Position numbers and translations under genes: made by a program. The notes beneath the pieces are model-generated. The model had not been told where the DNA came from. It saw nothing but the letters and a program-made list of their open reading frames with translations, and searched no databases. From Phoma sp. XZ068 (taxonomy: Eukaryota > Ascomycota > Dothideomycetes > Pleosporales > Didymellaceae), in NCBI GenBank assembly GCA_004835665.1, contig RBKR01000008.1:62001-126000 (forward strand): a stretch of DNA of 64,000 nt. The letters run 5' to 3'. Shown here one piece after another: positions 1 through 9,650 of this stretch. Position 1 is the first letter of the stretch. Every line of letters begins with the position of its first letter.

Positions 1-691
1 CAGATAGCAGGTTGTTGAAATGGTGCACCGCCCAAGTCTGTGCGCTTTCAGTTTTACAAGTTGGGCTTGCTACATGGTCTCAGCGTTTCTTATCTTTCGG
101 GGGATCAGCATTATGATCCGCCGTCGCGAAGGACTGCAGCGCGATGCCGCAGATTGGCTCAGGTCCTCTCCCGCACCGGTTTTGCTCGTCACGTCCAACG
201 CATTAGCACCGAAGGGACACTCTGGCTCAACACAAGGAGACGGCCTTTGACAACCAGGACAGGAAGTCGTCGCAATAATCTGCCTTTGACGAGATGCTGT
301 GTGATAAGGTAATAATTGATGAGACATGCTGTTATGTGACAATGCCGCACGTAGAGTACTCCGAAAATGTAACTATCACAATAAGACTCATGAAGAGAAA
401 AGGTATGATGAGAAGGTTACTCAAGACAAGAGCATGGAGAGATGAATGATGACTGCTACTGGGGAACCTCGAATGCTCAAGCGCGAGCCCGGGGAAGGTT
501 GTTCCAAGTAAGCTCAGTAGGTAGTGGCATATTTTCGCCGGTATCAGCGGGTTCTGTCCGGAGATGTTGGTCAGGTCACCACCCACGTACTGGAGGAGGT
601 ACATAGCAGTAACCCTAGGATTTTCATGTACAACTTCGGCTCAATACAAAAGAGAAAGGTCCTATATTGTGCGGTGTAAGTGGCGTTGCGC
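1..691. other. Left-edge non-coding stretch
   Basis: Only short, overlapping open frames without recognisable protein character occur here. The 3' end of the reductase gene on the minus strand lies at 692, so the right part of this stretch should be its 3' UTR and terminator. No gene, RNA or repeat could be supported. Confidence 0.5.
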
Positions 692-1714
692 TTACGAATG
701 AAGCTGCGTTGCTCTTTCGACCACCTCCCGCAAAGCCTTCATTTTCCTTCCTGCATTCTCGCCTTCCCTCAGCAAATCCTCCAAAGTCCTGAGATCTTGC
801 TTCGCAACCTTCTTCCCATGGTGAAAAGCATTGAACTCCTCAAACTTCATCGGCTTGGCTCCCTCCACAAGCGGTAAGTTGAACTTCATAGTCGCCCAGC
901 TGCCGATCACAAACGATAGAAACCAACCCGTCCACCCGAAGCGTGGTAGGGTCAAAATTTCTGATTGCGCCCGCAGCATCAACGACCAGAGTTCGTGATT
1001 CGCGCGGAGCTGCTCAAATGGCCCGAAACCATCGATATTCCATGTGACCAGATGCAGCATAGCAATCAAAGGACCAATGGTTGCAATGAAGGCCGGTACG
1101 CGTTCAATGGTTAGTTTTCCGTTGACATTGTAGATGGCTTCGAGCTTCTTCGTCAGTATCGGTCGCGTGTTGAACACGATCAGGCCCACATTCGGCGGCG
1201 AATATGAAAACAACAAATCTGCCTTCGCCACCAGATCCTTGCTTGCCGTGTCCGGAACCGATATCATAGAGGTGTGATGGTGCGCAAGCATGCTAAGTGC
1301 GAGGACGAGGCGTGAGGGTTCGATGCCTGTGGTACGAGCATAGTGGTCCTCCATGTCCAAGCCAATTGCATCGTATATCAGGAAGCAGTCTGCATTCTGC
1401 TTTTCGTTGAGTAGATGACCGACAGATTGAAGTGTTGCGACACCGCCTTCTGAGCGCGCAGTGTGGCCGTCCAAGGTATCGAAAATGAATGCGAATGATT
1501 CCCCTGTAACTTCGGACACCGACTCGATAACACGGTACGAAGAAAATGTCTTTAGTTTATCATCTTTGTAGGAGTAGAGATGCTTTGGCGATACAAAGGC
1601 GGCTTTGCGACCAGGGCGTACGAGGTATGTGATGTCTGCACCGGCCGATAGATGGTATCCTTGGGACAGCCCCACGGCACCGCAACCAACGATTAGTACT
1701 TTTGGTCTTGACAT
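692..1714 (-). CDS. Ketopantoate reductase-like (ApbA/PanE family) oxidoreductase
   Basis: A single uninterrupted frame encodes 340 residues. The N-terminus has a Rossmann dinucleotide motif, VGCGAVG at residues 9-15, preceded by a hydrophobic beta strand, as in the ApbA/PanE family of NADPH-dependent 2-oxo-acid reductases. The frame continues through a long helical C-terminal half, and the length suits the family. Fungal genomes carry many such paralogues, and most are not the true pantothenate enzyme, so the substrate is unknown. The gene lies 185 bp downstream of the aldoxime dehydratase gene on the same strand, so the two may be co-expressed. The start at 1714 leads directly into the Rossmann strand. 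The family call is firm; the substrate is not. Confidence 0.8.
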   Translation of the reverse strand: MSRPKVLIVGCGAVGLSQGYHLSAGADITYLVRPGRKAAFVSPKHLYSYKDDKLKTFSSYRVIESVSEVTGESFAFIFDTLDGHTARSEGGVATLQSVGHLLNEKQNADCFLIYDAIGLDMEDHYARTTGIEPSRLVLALSMLAHHHTSMISVPDTASKDLVAKADLLFSYSPPNVGLIVFNTRPILTKKLEAIYNVNGKLTIERVPAFIATIGPLIAMLHLVTWNIDGFGPFEQLRANHELWSLMLRAQSEILTLPRFGWTGWFLSFVIGSWATMKFNLPLVEGAKPMKFEEFNAFHHGKKVAKQDLRTLEDLLREGENAGRKMKALREVVERATQLHS

Positions 1715-1899
1715 GTTGAGTTACTGAAATGCATATATTGTGGAAGGGGTGCTCGATAGGCTTTATACCTTAGAATCATGTCATGGGCTGATCTGGTCCG
1801 GGTTTAGTCCGGCAGTATACGGAAATACGGCGTCCGCTACGGACGATGGATGGGCATGCATTCGAATAAATATTTGTAGCATCATCAATTTCCGTCATG

Positions 1900-2997
1900 C
1901 TATGAGGCATATACTTCCAAAATGTCCCCTTGTAGCTGCGTGGTGCCCATGACACCTGTCCCCGGTGTACAGTTAATGTACTCGAACTGAGCATCGCCCT
2001 CCTTAATGACGCTGACTTCGTGCCAAGTCCTCAACATCCTATTTTGCGGGAAAGCTTTGTAATGGGCCATTGCTCCGCGCCAGATTGCTAGGTGAGAGCT
2101 ATGCGTCTTCGCCCAGTTTTCGAGATCTTCCAGATTCGCAAAGAAGCCTGCGCCACACGTCTCCTTTCTAGAATAGTCAGTCAAAGGCTTATTGAGATCT
2201 GTGTTGCGCAGGTATCGAATTCCCATAGCTCCTGTTTCTCTTGTGTTATCGTTCAAATACCGCAAGCCTTCGCGCAAGGTAGGCTCTAGCTTGAGCTCGT
2301 ATGCTTCGGTTTCAATCTCATCGCAGTTGACCCACCACTGTCCGGAACGTATATGTACGATATTGTGGTGGTTGTTGCCGTGGAGGTGTTGCCCTAACCC
2401 TTCCGGGTTCGGAGGATGACAAGCGATGCGTGAAGATGGGCGAGGGAACAGATCCTGTGCAGAGTCTGGGATGCGATCTCGAGCAGCGCCCCAGTATGTT
2501 GCCAGATCATGTTCTGTAGCGCTACTGTTTGGTATCTGACCGAGTCCTGGAAGGTAGTCAAGCCCAGAGTAGTTGGTTTCAAGACGTGAGACTGCTGTTG
2601 TGAAGCTTTCGTACCACATCCCAAGAGAAGTTTGTGGTTCTCCTGAGTATCGAGAGTACATGTTCCGCAGTTGTAGAGATTCCAATGCTCTTCCATGCCT
2701 ACTTGCGTCGGTCCAGTAGCCCACCCATATGGTTGTGCCAGGACCTTCACGTCCATCGATGACGGCAAAGGATTCCGAGGCTGCCGGCCCATGACCAGAT
2801 TGGAGCCACGACTCTATCTCATGACAAGCCTGAGCTTTTGCTTCTATGCTTGAAGTGGCATTAGAGTGCTGCTGGATGCCGACGTAGATCGTGTGGACAT
2901 GAGTGACTTCCTGCGGCAAGGCAAGCGTGTATCGCGGGACAGGCAGGCGGTGATTCTTCGGCTTGCGCAAAGGATGCAGACGTATGGGACATGACAT
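1900..2997 (-). CDS. Haem-containing aldoxime dehydratase (phenylacetaldoxime dehydratase family)
   Basis: The intronless frame encodes 365 residues and matches the haem-containing dehydratase family (EC 4.99.1.x), which dehydrates aldoximes to nitriles at a ferrous haem b. Landmarks read in order: a HGNNHHNIVHIRSGQWW stretch near residues 210-226, containing the serine of the conserved RSGQ motif; THSSHLAIW near 298-306, with a histidine at about 302 in the position of the proximal haem ligand; and TWHEVSV with a histidine at about 326 in the position of the distal catalytic histidine. Length fits the bacterial Oxd and Fusarium enzymes (about 350-370). The enzyme should be cytosolic since no signal peptide is seen. 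No nitrilase or nitrile hydratase gene is nearby, so fate of the nitrile is unknown. Confidence 0.88.
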   Translation of the reverse strand: MSCPIRLHPLRKPKNHRLPVPRYTLALPQEVTHVHTIYVGIQQHSNATSSIEAKAQACHEIESWLQSGHGPAASESFAVIDGREGPGTTIWVGYWTDASRHGRALESLQLRNMYSRYSGEPQTSLGMWYESFTTAVSRLETNYSGLDYLPGLGQIPNSSATEHDLATYWGAARDRIPDSAQDLFPRPSSRIACHPPNPEGLGQHLHGNNHHNIVHIRSGQWWVNCDEIETEAYELKLEPTLREGLRYLNDNTRETGAMGIRYLRNTDLNKPLTDYSRKETCGAGFFANLEDLENWAKTHSSHLAIWRGAMAHYKAFPQNRMLRTWHEVSVIKEGDAQFEYINCTPGTGVMGTTQLQGDILEVYAS

Positions 2998-3207
2998 GTT
3001 TGGTTTCGGCGATGAGCAGACCTTGTTGACTCTACGCCATCTCTAATCTCAACGTGGTTGTTGTAAGTGGAGGAAGTCATTAACCGAGGTTCTGGTGAGG
3101 GACCTAATCCGGTTAGCATGAAAACCCTGGCTTGTTCGCGGCCCAACCAACTGGTCGGTGTCTGAGTACATTCCTTCATATAGCATAACGAGACGATAAC
3201 TTCTACA

Positions 3208-3681
3208 ATGCTAGACACAAGAGATATCGAGATTAGATTCACCTCCGTGGATGACCCACATGGCGTTGTTTTATCTGCCCGTCAACGGGAAGAATTACTA
3301 CAAACGATCCCTGACCTTCCACCTTTTCACTCCGACATTCCGATCTTCATCATTTTGCTCAGAGAAAACGAGGCCATAGCCTGTGGTGGGCTGCGGCCAG
3401 TTTCCGAGGTACAGGGCTCCGTCGCCGAGATCAAGCGTGTTTACGTGGTGCCGGAGGTACGCGGTCAGGCGAATGGCATCTCAGACTTTCTGCTACAACA
3501 ACTAGAAATGCATGCTTTAGAACGGGGTTGGACGAATTTGCGATTACAGACGGGCACTGTCATGCTATCTGCCAACAAATTCTACAAACGCCACGGTTAT
3601 CGACCGATTGCAAACTATGGCGAGTTCATAGGTTCCGACCACACGCTCAGCTTTGAGAAGGTCTTGAGCCGTCGTAGCTGA
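3208..3681 (+). CDS. GNAT-family N-acetyltransferase
   Basis: The 157-residue frame has the GNAT fold order. A beta-4 strand (KRVYVVPEVRG) leads into an acetyl-CoA binding loop with an RGQANG variant of the R/Q-x-x-G-x-G/A signature. This is followed by the helix LLQQLEMHALERG, a strand LRLQTGT, and the terminal FYKRHGYRPI motif typical of small GNATs. The acceptor cannot be predicted. It is divergent from the aldoxime dehydratase gene, with 210 bp between the two starts, so the two could share a promoter. No intron is needed. Confidence 0.85.
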   Translation: MLDTRDIEIRFTSVDDPHGVVLSARQREELLQTIPDLPPFHSDIPIFIILLRENEAIACGGLRPVSEVQGSVAEIKRVYVVPEVRGQANGISDFLLQQLEMHALERGWTNLRLQTGTVMLSANKFYKRHGYRPIANYGEFIGSDHTLSFEKVLSRRS

Positions 3682-4728
3682 GAAAGTTGTGTTCATACTC
3701 AACTGAGTGCGGGAACCGACTTTAACGCTCAAAGGGAAGTAGATGACTCACAGGTCTCTACGATGAAAGAATGCCAAAACCTACTCCTGAGCCTCGACAC
3801 GCCAAAATGTTTCGGCGGTCCAATAATGTTGCTTAAGATGTCTTGGTGGCTGGGGTGATCATCATATTTTCGTCCGCGCTCAAGGCTAAGAACCCAAGGC
3901 CTCAATTCGCAGCCAGATCAGCTTAATTGGACTACGACAATCACGACACAAGACGGCAAACCACATGGCAGTGTGCGTTGTTCGTGGCGCATTCATTCAC
4001 ATATGCAATCGTCTGCGGAGACTGCATACTGTTGAGCAGAGCCCAGTTAGCGTCAAAAGCAGGCAGAAGATGCCACCGCTCTGCTACGTGCGAATCTCAA
4101 TCGAAAGCTAGACTGTCAATACTACAAAACTCTACCCTGTTCGGCACCCTGGCCAATAGGCCTTCTTATCCGATGCCATTCTCGGCCCTTTCACCAACCA
4201 GCCTCGCTTGTTGTGTTCATTCCACGGCTTTTAGACTGATCCGAGAGATTTGTGGCTGGTTGTTTGTGCTGCGACCTACGACAATTTATGATGTCTAGGA
4301 AGCCTGGAGATGCGACCTACGCGCAGTTGTGTAATCGCTGCTTTGCGACGACAGAATTGCGGTTTATGTTCCTGAGTCGAGACCGCGATTGATTCTTTAG
4401 TGGTAATTGGGCCCAAACCGGTAAATGGTGAGGGAGATAACGGCGCACGTGGTCGAATTGACGCTCTAGTTCCAGTGTTGGTAGAGGTTAAAAATGACTA
4501 CGAAATATCTCCTTTCAAAAAAAGATTGCGATGTTGCAGACCGTCTGCACACCTGTACGCACATTCCTGAAAAGGGTAGGGTAGGCACGCAACTGGGTCC
4601 TCTCTAGAAATAGAATCTGCGGGCTTGGTCCACTTTCACCTTCACTTCGTGCGGCAGCAATCGGCCCTGTACCATCTACCGACAGACCTACAGCGGCCAA
4701 GTTTCTTTCTTCGAACTGGAATGTACCC
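3682..4728. other. Intergenic, no gene seen
   Basis: About 1 kb between the acetyltransferase and the secreted-protein gene. Open frames here (for example 3927-4298 on the plus strand) have no family resemblance and poor coding character. The right end should hold the promoter of the secreted-protein gene. Nothing else was recognised. Confidence 0.4.
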
Positions 4729-5760
4729 ATGATGCGCAACCGACCCGCTGCTTTTGCGCTCCTTGCGCAGTTCGTTGCCAGTACTGTCCTTCCTGTCCAA
4801 CCACCTCTCAACTTCGCGACACCAGACTCTTTCAAGCTCCCAAACGCCGCGGGTCATATTGTTGTGTCTCGTCAAGACACTCCACCACCGGAGGAGGAGC
4901 CGATATGGGAGGATCCGTACGACGAAATGTGGAACGATGCCCTCTGCCGTGGCGAACGACTCCTCCATGCTATGACCCTCGGTGACGCCGCGTGGGGGCT
5001 CGGCTGGCCTTATCTACAGAGTCCGTGGGATGGTGATCTCAGAATAGAGCTCAAGATGTGGGTCTGGCTTGACAACGAAGAAAACCATCAGAACGCCGAT
5101 TATTTCTGCAGTTTCGAGGAAGAGGTGGGAGATATGATCAAGGGCTTGGGTGTCAACGGCAAGTCGGCTGAGATGGGCGGTCCCAACCACTGCTTCTACC
5201 TTGAGCACAAGAACGGCCCAACGGTCAAGATGAAGGATGGCTCTGTTCCCGAAGAAGTTAATCAAAAGTACGAAGCAGAGGGCAAGGAATATCAATAAGC
5301 CGTCCAAGATTTAGGCTTCCTGTTCACAGATTACGGATGACGCTCGAGGTTACTGGCGCATATAGTCGGATCGGTATCAACCGCGCGGACGGTATCACTT
5401 ACTTTCTTCAACGTCAAAGCCCTGAAAAAGGCGCTGAGATCATCTGGGATAATCCGTCACCTGATCCGGCGGCTCTGCCAAAGCTTAGATCCAGCTCTGA
5501 CCTCGCGTTTGGCTTTTGGAACCGTCTCTGCGCTCAATAGTCAAATGATTGAGAAATTCAGATCTGTAAACATCGTGAATGAAGATGCGGAGGAAATCAT
5601 CAAGCGAGCACTGGAGAAGGTCAACGTCGATGAAGTGCAGTCTTGGCCGGGCACAGACTTCGACACGATGGGAGATGCATGCAAGTATTTGGTTGGTAGG
5701 TTGCTCGAACATTCGCAGATGCTATTAAATAACACAAAGCAGGGTCGCCGAATGGTCTAG
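4729..5760 (+). pseudogene. Secreted-protein gene with two apparent frame lesions
   Basis: The first frame (4729-5298) encodes 189 residues. It begins with a signal-peptide-like hydrophobic stretch (about residues 7-22), followed by a proline/acid segment and cysteines near 69, 126 and 154. The frame stops after GKEYQ. Two further in-register blocks follow: VTGAYSRIGINRADG onward (about 5349-5540), then a block to 5760 in yet another frame containing WPGTDFDTMGD. I recall these blocks as consecutive in fungal secreted or uncharacterised proteins. Between the first two, TAAGCC at 5296 looks like a GTAAGC donor that lost its G, with an acceptor CTCGAG ending at 5348. Between the second and third, a one-base shift near 5520-5540 is required. 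I read this as a decayed gene, or as a truncated 189-residue product; sequencing error is also possible. Function unknown. Confidence 0.5.
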
Positions 5761-5839
5761 GGGCAGCTTATTTCCTCCTTCAACACCACAAACAACTCGG
5801 CACCGCGAAGTCGATCAACAAGGTCAAAATTGTCACCTG

Positions 5840-7245
5840 CGAAGACGATGGGGGAGATCCATGTCTCACCTTTTATGTAGGACCAGTGCTCACAAGTACT
5901 CCGAAGCGATGGGCTTGGTTCTAGTAACTGTTGGAGAGGCTTTGAGGTTGAGACAAGATATTGGGGAAACGATGCATGCGCCAACAAGTCATGTATCTAG
6001 ACCACACCTAACCTTGGCGAATCAATTCTCATCCCATTGCCAAGGTTGCCCCCAGTAGTTAGGAAAGCCGGGAGCGGCCATGCCAAGATAGACTTGAGAG
6101 TAATGCGACCATGCTTCCTTTATGTCTATCCCGTTGACGCCGTGTAATTTGAAGTGCGGCGTCCAGGCCATATCGAACCCTGTCGCAGCAACAAGTATGT
6201 CCACTTCCTGATGTGCACCGTCCGCTGTCGAAAGGCCTGTCTCGTTGATGCTCTCAATCTCTTCAAAGTGGCATGCGATATTGGGCGCGATGAGAGCTTC
6301 GAGGTATCCATCCCCAGGAGTTAGGCGTCGGCAGCCCACAGGAAGGGTTGGGATTAGTCTTTCTTTTTAACTGTTTATGAATTCGTAGGCGCTTCTCCAT
6401 CTCGTTCCTCATATCCCATTCTGCCATCTCAGCAGCTTCAGTTTCTTTGTAGGATATGGCAAATCCACGGTTTATAGCTCCTTCTATCTGCTTGCGGTAC
6501 TTCAGATGACTCTCTGGGTGAGTTTCCAAGTATTCGATCTCATCCTGGTGGAAATAGTATTGCTGGGCGAAGGGATTCGACGCTTCTTGTGTTTCGGACT
6601 GCTTCGACATAGGTATGTCAATTTGAACCCGAGGCATGGGCGGTGCGATCCAGGTAGGACTTCGCAAATAGCATTCAACTTTTCCCGCCACTTAGGATAG
6701 TGTTAGATTACTAGCAAGAACAAACAAGCTTGAGCGAAGTCGTACCCTTTTGCACTTGAGGTACAATCTGAATTGCGGAAGATGCTGTGCCAATAATGGC
6801 GACTCGCTTGCCAGAATAGTCAACCAAATCTGTCCTTTTATTAGGTATGCTGTGCGAAGAAGCCTCGAATTCATAGCACGTACCGTCCCACTGCGCCGAG
6901 TGAAGTAGTGGCCCTTTGAATGAATGCAACCCTTTTATATCATGCCCTACGTCCAACTTAGCTTGAAATTCAACTCGTGAAGATAAGAATCTTACATCTC
7001 CAGCGGTTCAGGAGACCAGAGCCATTCATGAGCACGTCACACTAATCCGTTAAGGTCTGGCGTTTATGTGCAACTTCAACCCCCCATTGTCCTTTCTCTT
7101 CGTGCCATCTGGCTCCAATGACCCTACGCTCCAGTCCCACGTATTTCTCCAAAGCTTGGTCATGGTAGAAATGCTCAAAGTAATTCAGAATTCCGGGTGC
7201 GTACTGGATGATAACCCATGGAACAGAAAGATATTCATGCGCCCG
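5840..7245 (-). pseudogene. Relic of a flavin-dependent Baeyer-Villiger-type monooxygenase
   Basis: Successive blocks on the minus strand spell the middle of a class B flavoprotein monooxygenase. First comes AHEYLSVPWV...ILNYFEHFY (about 7240-7130), then a block ending in TLTD. An in-frame TAG follows exactly where family members continue into CDVLMNGSGLLNRW. After a short possible 34-nt intron come IKGLHSFKGPLLHSAQWDG (about 6940) and the second Rossmann motif GKRVAIIGTASSAIQIVP (about 6800). Then comes VECYLRSPTWIAPPMP (from about 6680), a frameshift after LKRK near 6355, and CRRLTPGDGYLEA to FPNYWG (6335-6060). A further shift lies near 6060. The N-terminal FAD motif and the C-terminus are missing. 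The esterase gene starts inside the relic's 5' part on the opposite strand. Not translatable into a functional enzyme as read. Confidence 0.8.
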
Positions 7246-8324
7246 AGGTCACTCCAGGGACCGGCTGCTCGTTCTTCTACTCGCTTTACCTCCATATTGT
7301 ATCATACTCCCCGCGAAAAGCTTTTGAACATTACACGGGTTCTGGCTCGCTGTTCTCCAAATGTGGCTCTGACGATACCCCAGGTCTGGATGGAGGCAAT
7401 GTTAAATACTCTGTATGCATACCTAGTTCCCAAGATCAGTCACGAGAACCACTGCCACTCATTTTCGTCATGGAGGGAGGCGGCTTTGTCCTCGGTCAGC
7501 CTTCGGACGGTGAGCGTAACGATCAATTATTGTCGGACAAGGTCAGTACCTGTCATGATAGCAATATACATGTGGAAGCTGACAGTGCCCAGCTGAACGC
7601 CGTGGTGTTATTCATGGAACACGCCAAGTCTCCTCGCTACCCATTCCCGCATGCGCTCCTCCAGCTGTACAAGGTCCTGCAGTGGCTTTTGTGTTCTACT
7701 GCAACTGTCAAGCTAGGTGTTACTATAGACTCAAGTCGTGTCACGATCATGGGGAATTCTGCCGGCGGGAACTTGACAGCGGCGCTTTCGCTTTTGACTG
7801 CTTTCACGGCAGGACCCTGCGCAAAGTTCCCAGACGGACTACCGCACAATTACCGTCAAGTCGCACAAGTCCTCTTGTATCCTAGCGTAGCTTGCAACCA
7901 GCTTTACAGCTCGCGCTTTCAAGGTACAACTACGAAAGTGCGGGCTGAATCGCTCCTCGTATGGGTAGCAGAGTTGATGGAAGCGGCCTACTTACCTCCT
8001 ACGGTGAACAAGGATCAAATCTTTGTCGCGCCAGTCCTGGTAGACCCAATACTTCTGAGCGAGCTGCGACCATTGCTTGCACCTGTATCGTGCCATATTG
8101 CTGGATTGGACTGTTTGAAGGTCGAAGCTATTCAATACTGCCGAAAACTGGAGGAAGCTGGGGTTGACGTCCGTGTGACAGAATACCCAGAGGCAAACCA
8201 TGGCCTTTCTCACTGCCAGAAGGACAGTAAACGATATAGAAAGAGCGATGTCGAGGATTGTTGGAACAGTATCGCTCAAGTTCTTCGAGATGCCTTCGAA
8301 GAAAAGCGTGCTGAGAGTCAGTGA
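7218..8324 (+). CDS. Alpha/beta-hydrolase, hormone-sensitive-lipase (HSL)-type esterase
   Basis: The frame runs 368 codons. A probable in-phase 51-nt intron (7542-7592, GTCAGT to CCCAG) joins SDK to LNAVVLFMEH, giving about 351 residues. The catalytic Ser motif GNSAGG, a later Asp in AGLDCLK and a His in ANHGLSH form a plausible triad in HSL order. The oxyanion-hole motif, normally HGGGF, reads EGGGF, so the first residue differs from the family norm. The first about 60 codons overlap the monooxygenase relic on the other strand, so the true start may be downstream or in an unrecognised exon. Baeyer-Villiger enzymes and esterases are often paired in ketone breakdown; here the partner is dead. 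Activity is uncertain. Confidence 0.7.
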   Translation: MEQKDIHAPEVTPGTGCSFFYSLYLHIVSYSPRKAFEHYTGSGSLFSKCGSDDTPGLDGGNVKYSVCIPSSQDQSREPLPLIFVMEGGGFVLGQPSDGERNDQLLSDKVSTCHDSNIHVEADSAQLNAVVLFMEHAKSPRYPFPHALLQLYKVLQWLLCSTATVKLGVTIDSSRVTIMGNSAGGNLTAALSLLTAFTAGPCAKFPDGLPHNYRQVAQVLLYPSVACNQLYSSRFQGTTTKVRAESLLVWVAELMEAAYLPPTVNKDQIFVAPVLVDPILLSELRPLLAPVSCHIAGLDCLKVEAIQYCRKLEEAGVDVRVTEYPEANHGLSHCQKDSKRYRKSDVEDCWNSIAQVLRDAFEEKRAESQ

Positions 8325-9650
8325 GGTTTCCGTAGTTGTAGTTAATTATGATAGGTCCATCAGGAGTGAATGTCACAGGTTTTGTACTGTGGGTAGGTGT
8401 CTGTAAAGCTGGCCCCAATTTCCAAAAGTCGTCACGCATAGCTTGAGTCTTAATCATTTGATACACGTCCATACTTGCAATCAAATGTCCACTTACTCCA
8501 AGTGTCGTTGGCCGGTTTCCAGAGAGGCTCTTTAAGATCTCTGCACCGACATTGCCCTGATCTACTATGAGAGAGTCGCGAATCAAGCCTTCACGAAGAT
8601 CTGGCCAGACAAGCAGGTGTATGAAAATTCGATGTGGGATCGTACACTCAAGCGGTGTAGGTCGCATGAATTTTGGAACGATAGCGTAAGCTTCAGCAGT
8701 TCCCAGCACGTTCTACTTGTAATCTATGAGCACACAGTGTGGACAAAATCAATCCAGTTTTACTCTCAAGTACAAATACTGAACTTAAAAGATAGCTAGG
8801 AACCAATGCATTGGCATGGATCCAGCCAACTTTATGAAATGGAACAAGCGGAAAGACAAAATGTCCACGGGACCATGTGTGAGCGTGCGGCTTAGAGAGG
8901 GTTTAGAGGTATCGAGCGTGCCGTTCTGATGCTGTGCGATTGCCTCCTCTAGCATAGCATGGAGAAGTTTGTCTGCAGTGCCTTGCGGGCGAGAGTAATG
9001 AGGCAAGCTTGGTGAGCAGGAAGAAAGTGGAAAGGCGTCTTCGATCAAGGACGTATTGTCTAAAAGCATGGAGTTGAAAGCTGCTATGTTCAAACCGGGC
9101 CCATCCGGCAGCGATGGGGAAAGCTCCGGGAAAGTGGCGTCGCTGGCAGCTGGCAGACCCCTTGATGCAAGTGCATAAATAGACCACTAGCACTGTCTCG
9201 GTGATCTTCGGCTTCAAGCAAGTCGAAACCTGTGTGTATAGCATCAGAGTCGAGGGTTGTATGAACTGTTGCAGCACAAGCATCAATTTGGCTTGCGTCG
9301 TTGCCTCCGCATCCAGCTTCAATTACATTTCCCCCCCGACCTTCGACTGGCTCTGCCCCAGCATCGCAGGCAATGGTGCGGATACGGCTGAGTTGCGTCT
9401 TCAGCGTCCGGCACAGCGTTTGCATGCTCTCATGTTCGGCCATCAAAGTGGCAATGCACTCATCGGCGCTACTGGCGCTGGTCAATGCTGCTACTGTCTT
9501 CTCGAGGTCATGCACATAGGCACGGCGACGCTCACGATGGTTGCGTTGGCTCTTGCGATCAGTTGCACGTTTCCGAGCTCGGCGCATCGCATCCTGCGAA
9601 CCTGGCGGAGCGGACGCATCCCAGGTTGGGAACCTGGTGTGAGAGGCCAT
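8128..9650 (-). CDS. bZIP transcription factor with DUF3425-like C-terminal region
   Basis: The first exon, from 9650, has a fungal basic region (RARKRATDRKSQRNHRERRR, about residues 24-43) followed by a short leucine-zipper-like segment (YVHDLEKTVAAL). A middle exon (about 9100-8790) and a third exon (from about 8700) carry the DUF3425 pattern, including RPTPLECTIPH and IHLLVWPDLREGLI. The three blocks are in different or interrupted frames and need one intron in about 9150-9235 and another in about 8715-8790. Several donor/acceptor pairs fit, so exact joins are not claimed. The open frame of the last exon runs to 8128, antisense to the esterase 3' end, and the last part (below about 8325) may not be coding. 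Probably a nuclear regulator of neighbouring accessory genes; target unknown. Confidence 0.7.

Noticed and set aside
5757..5987. Minus-strand frame ending near the BVMO relic
   Set aside because: It could be the degraded C-terminus of the relic, but the sequence does not clearly match the family, so no separate gene is called.
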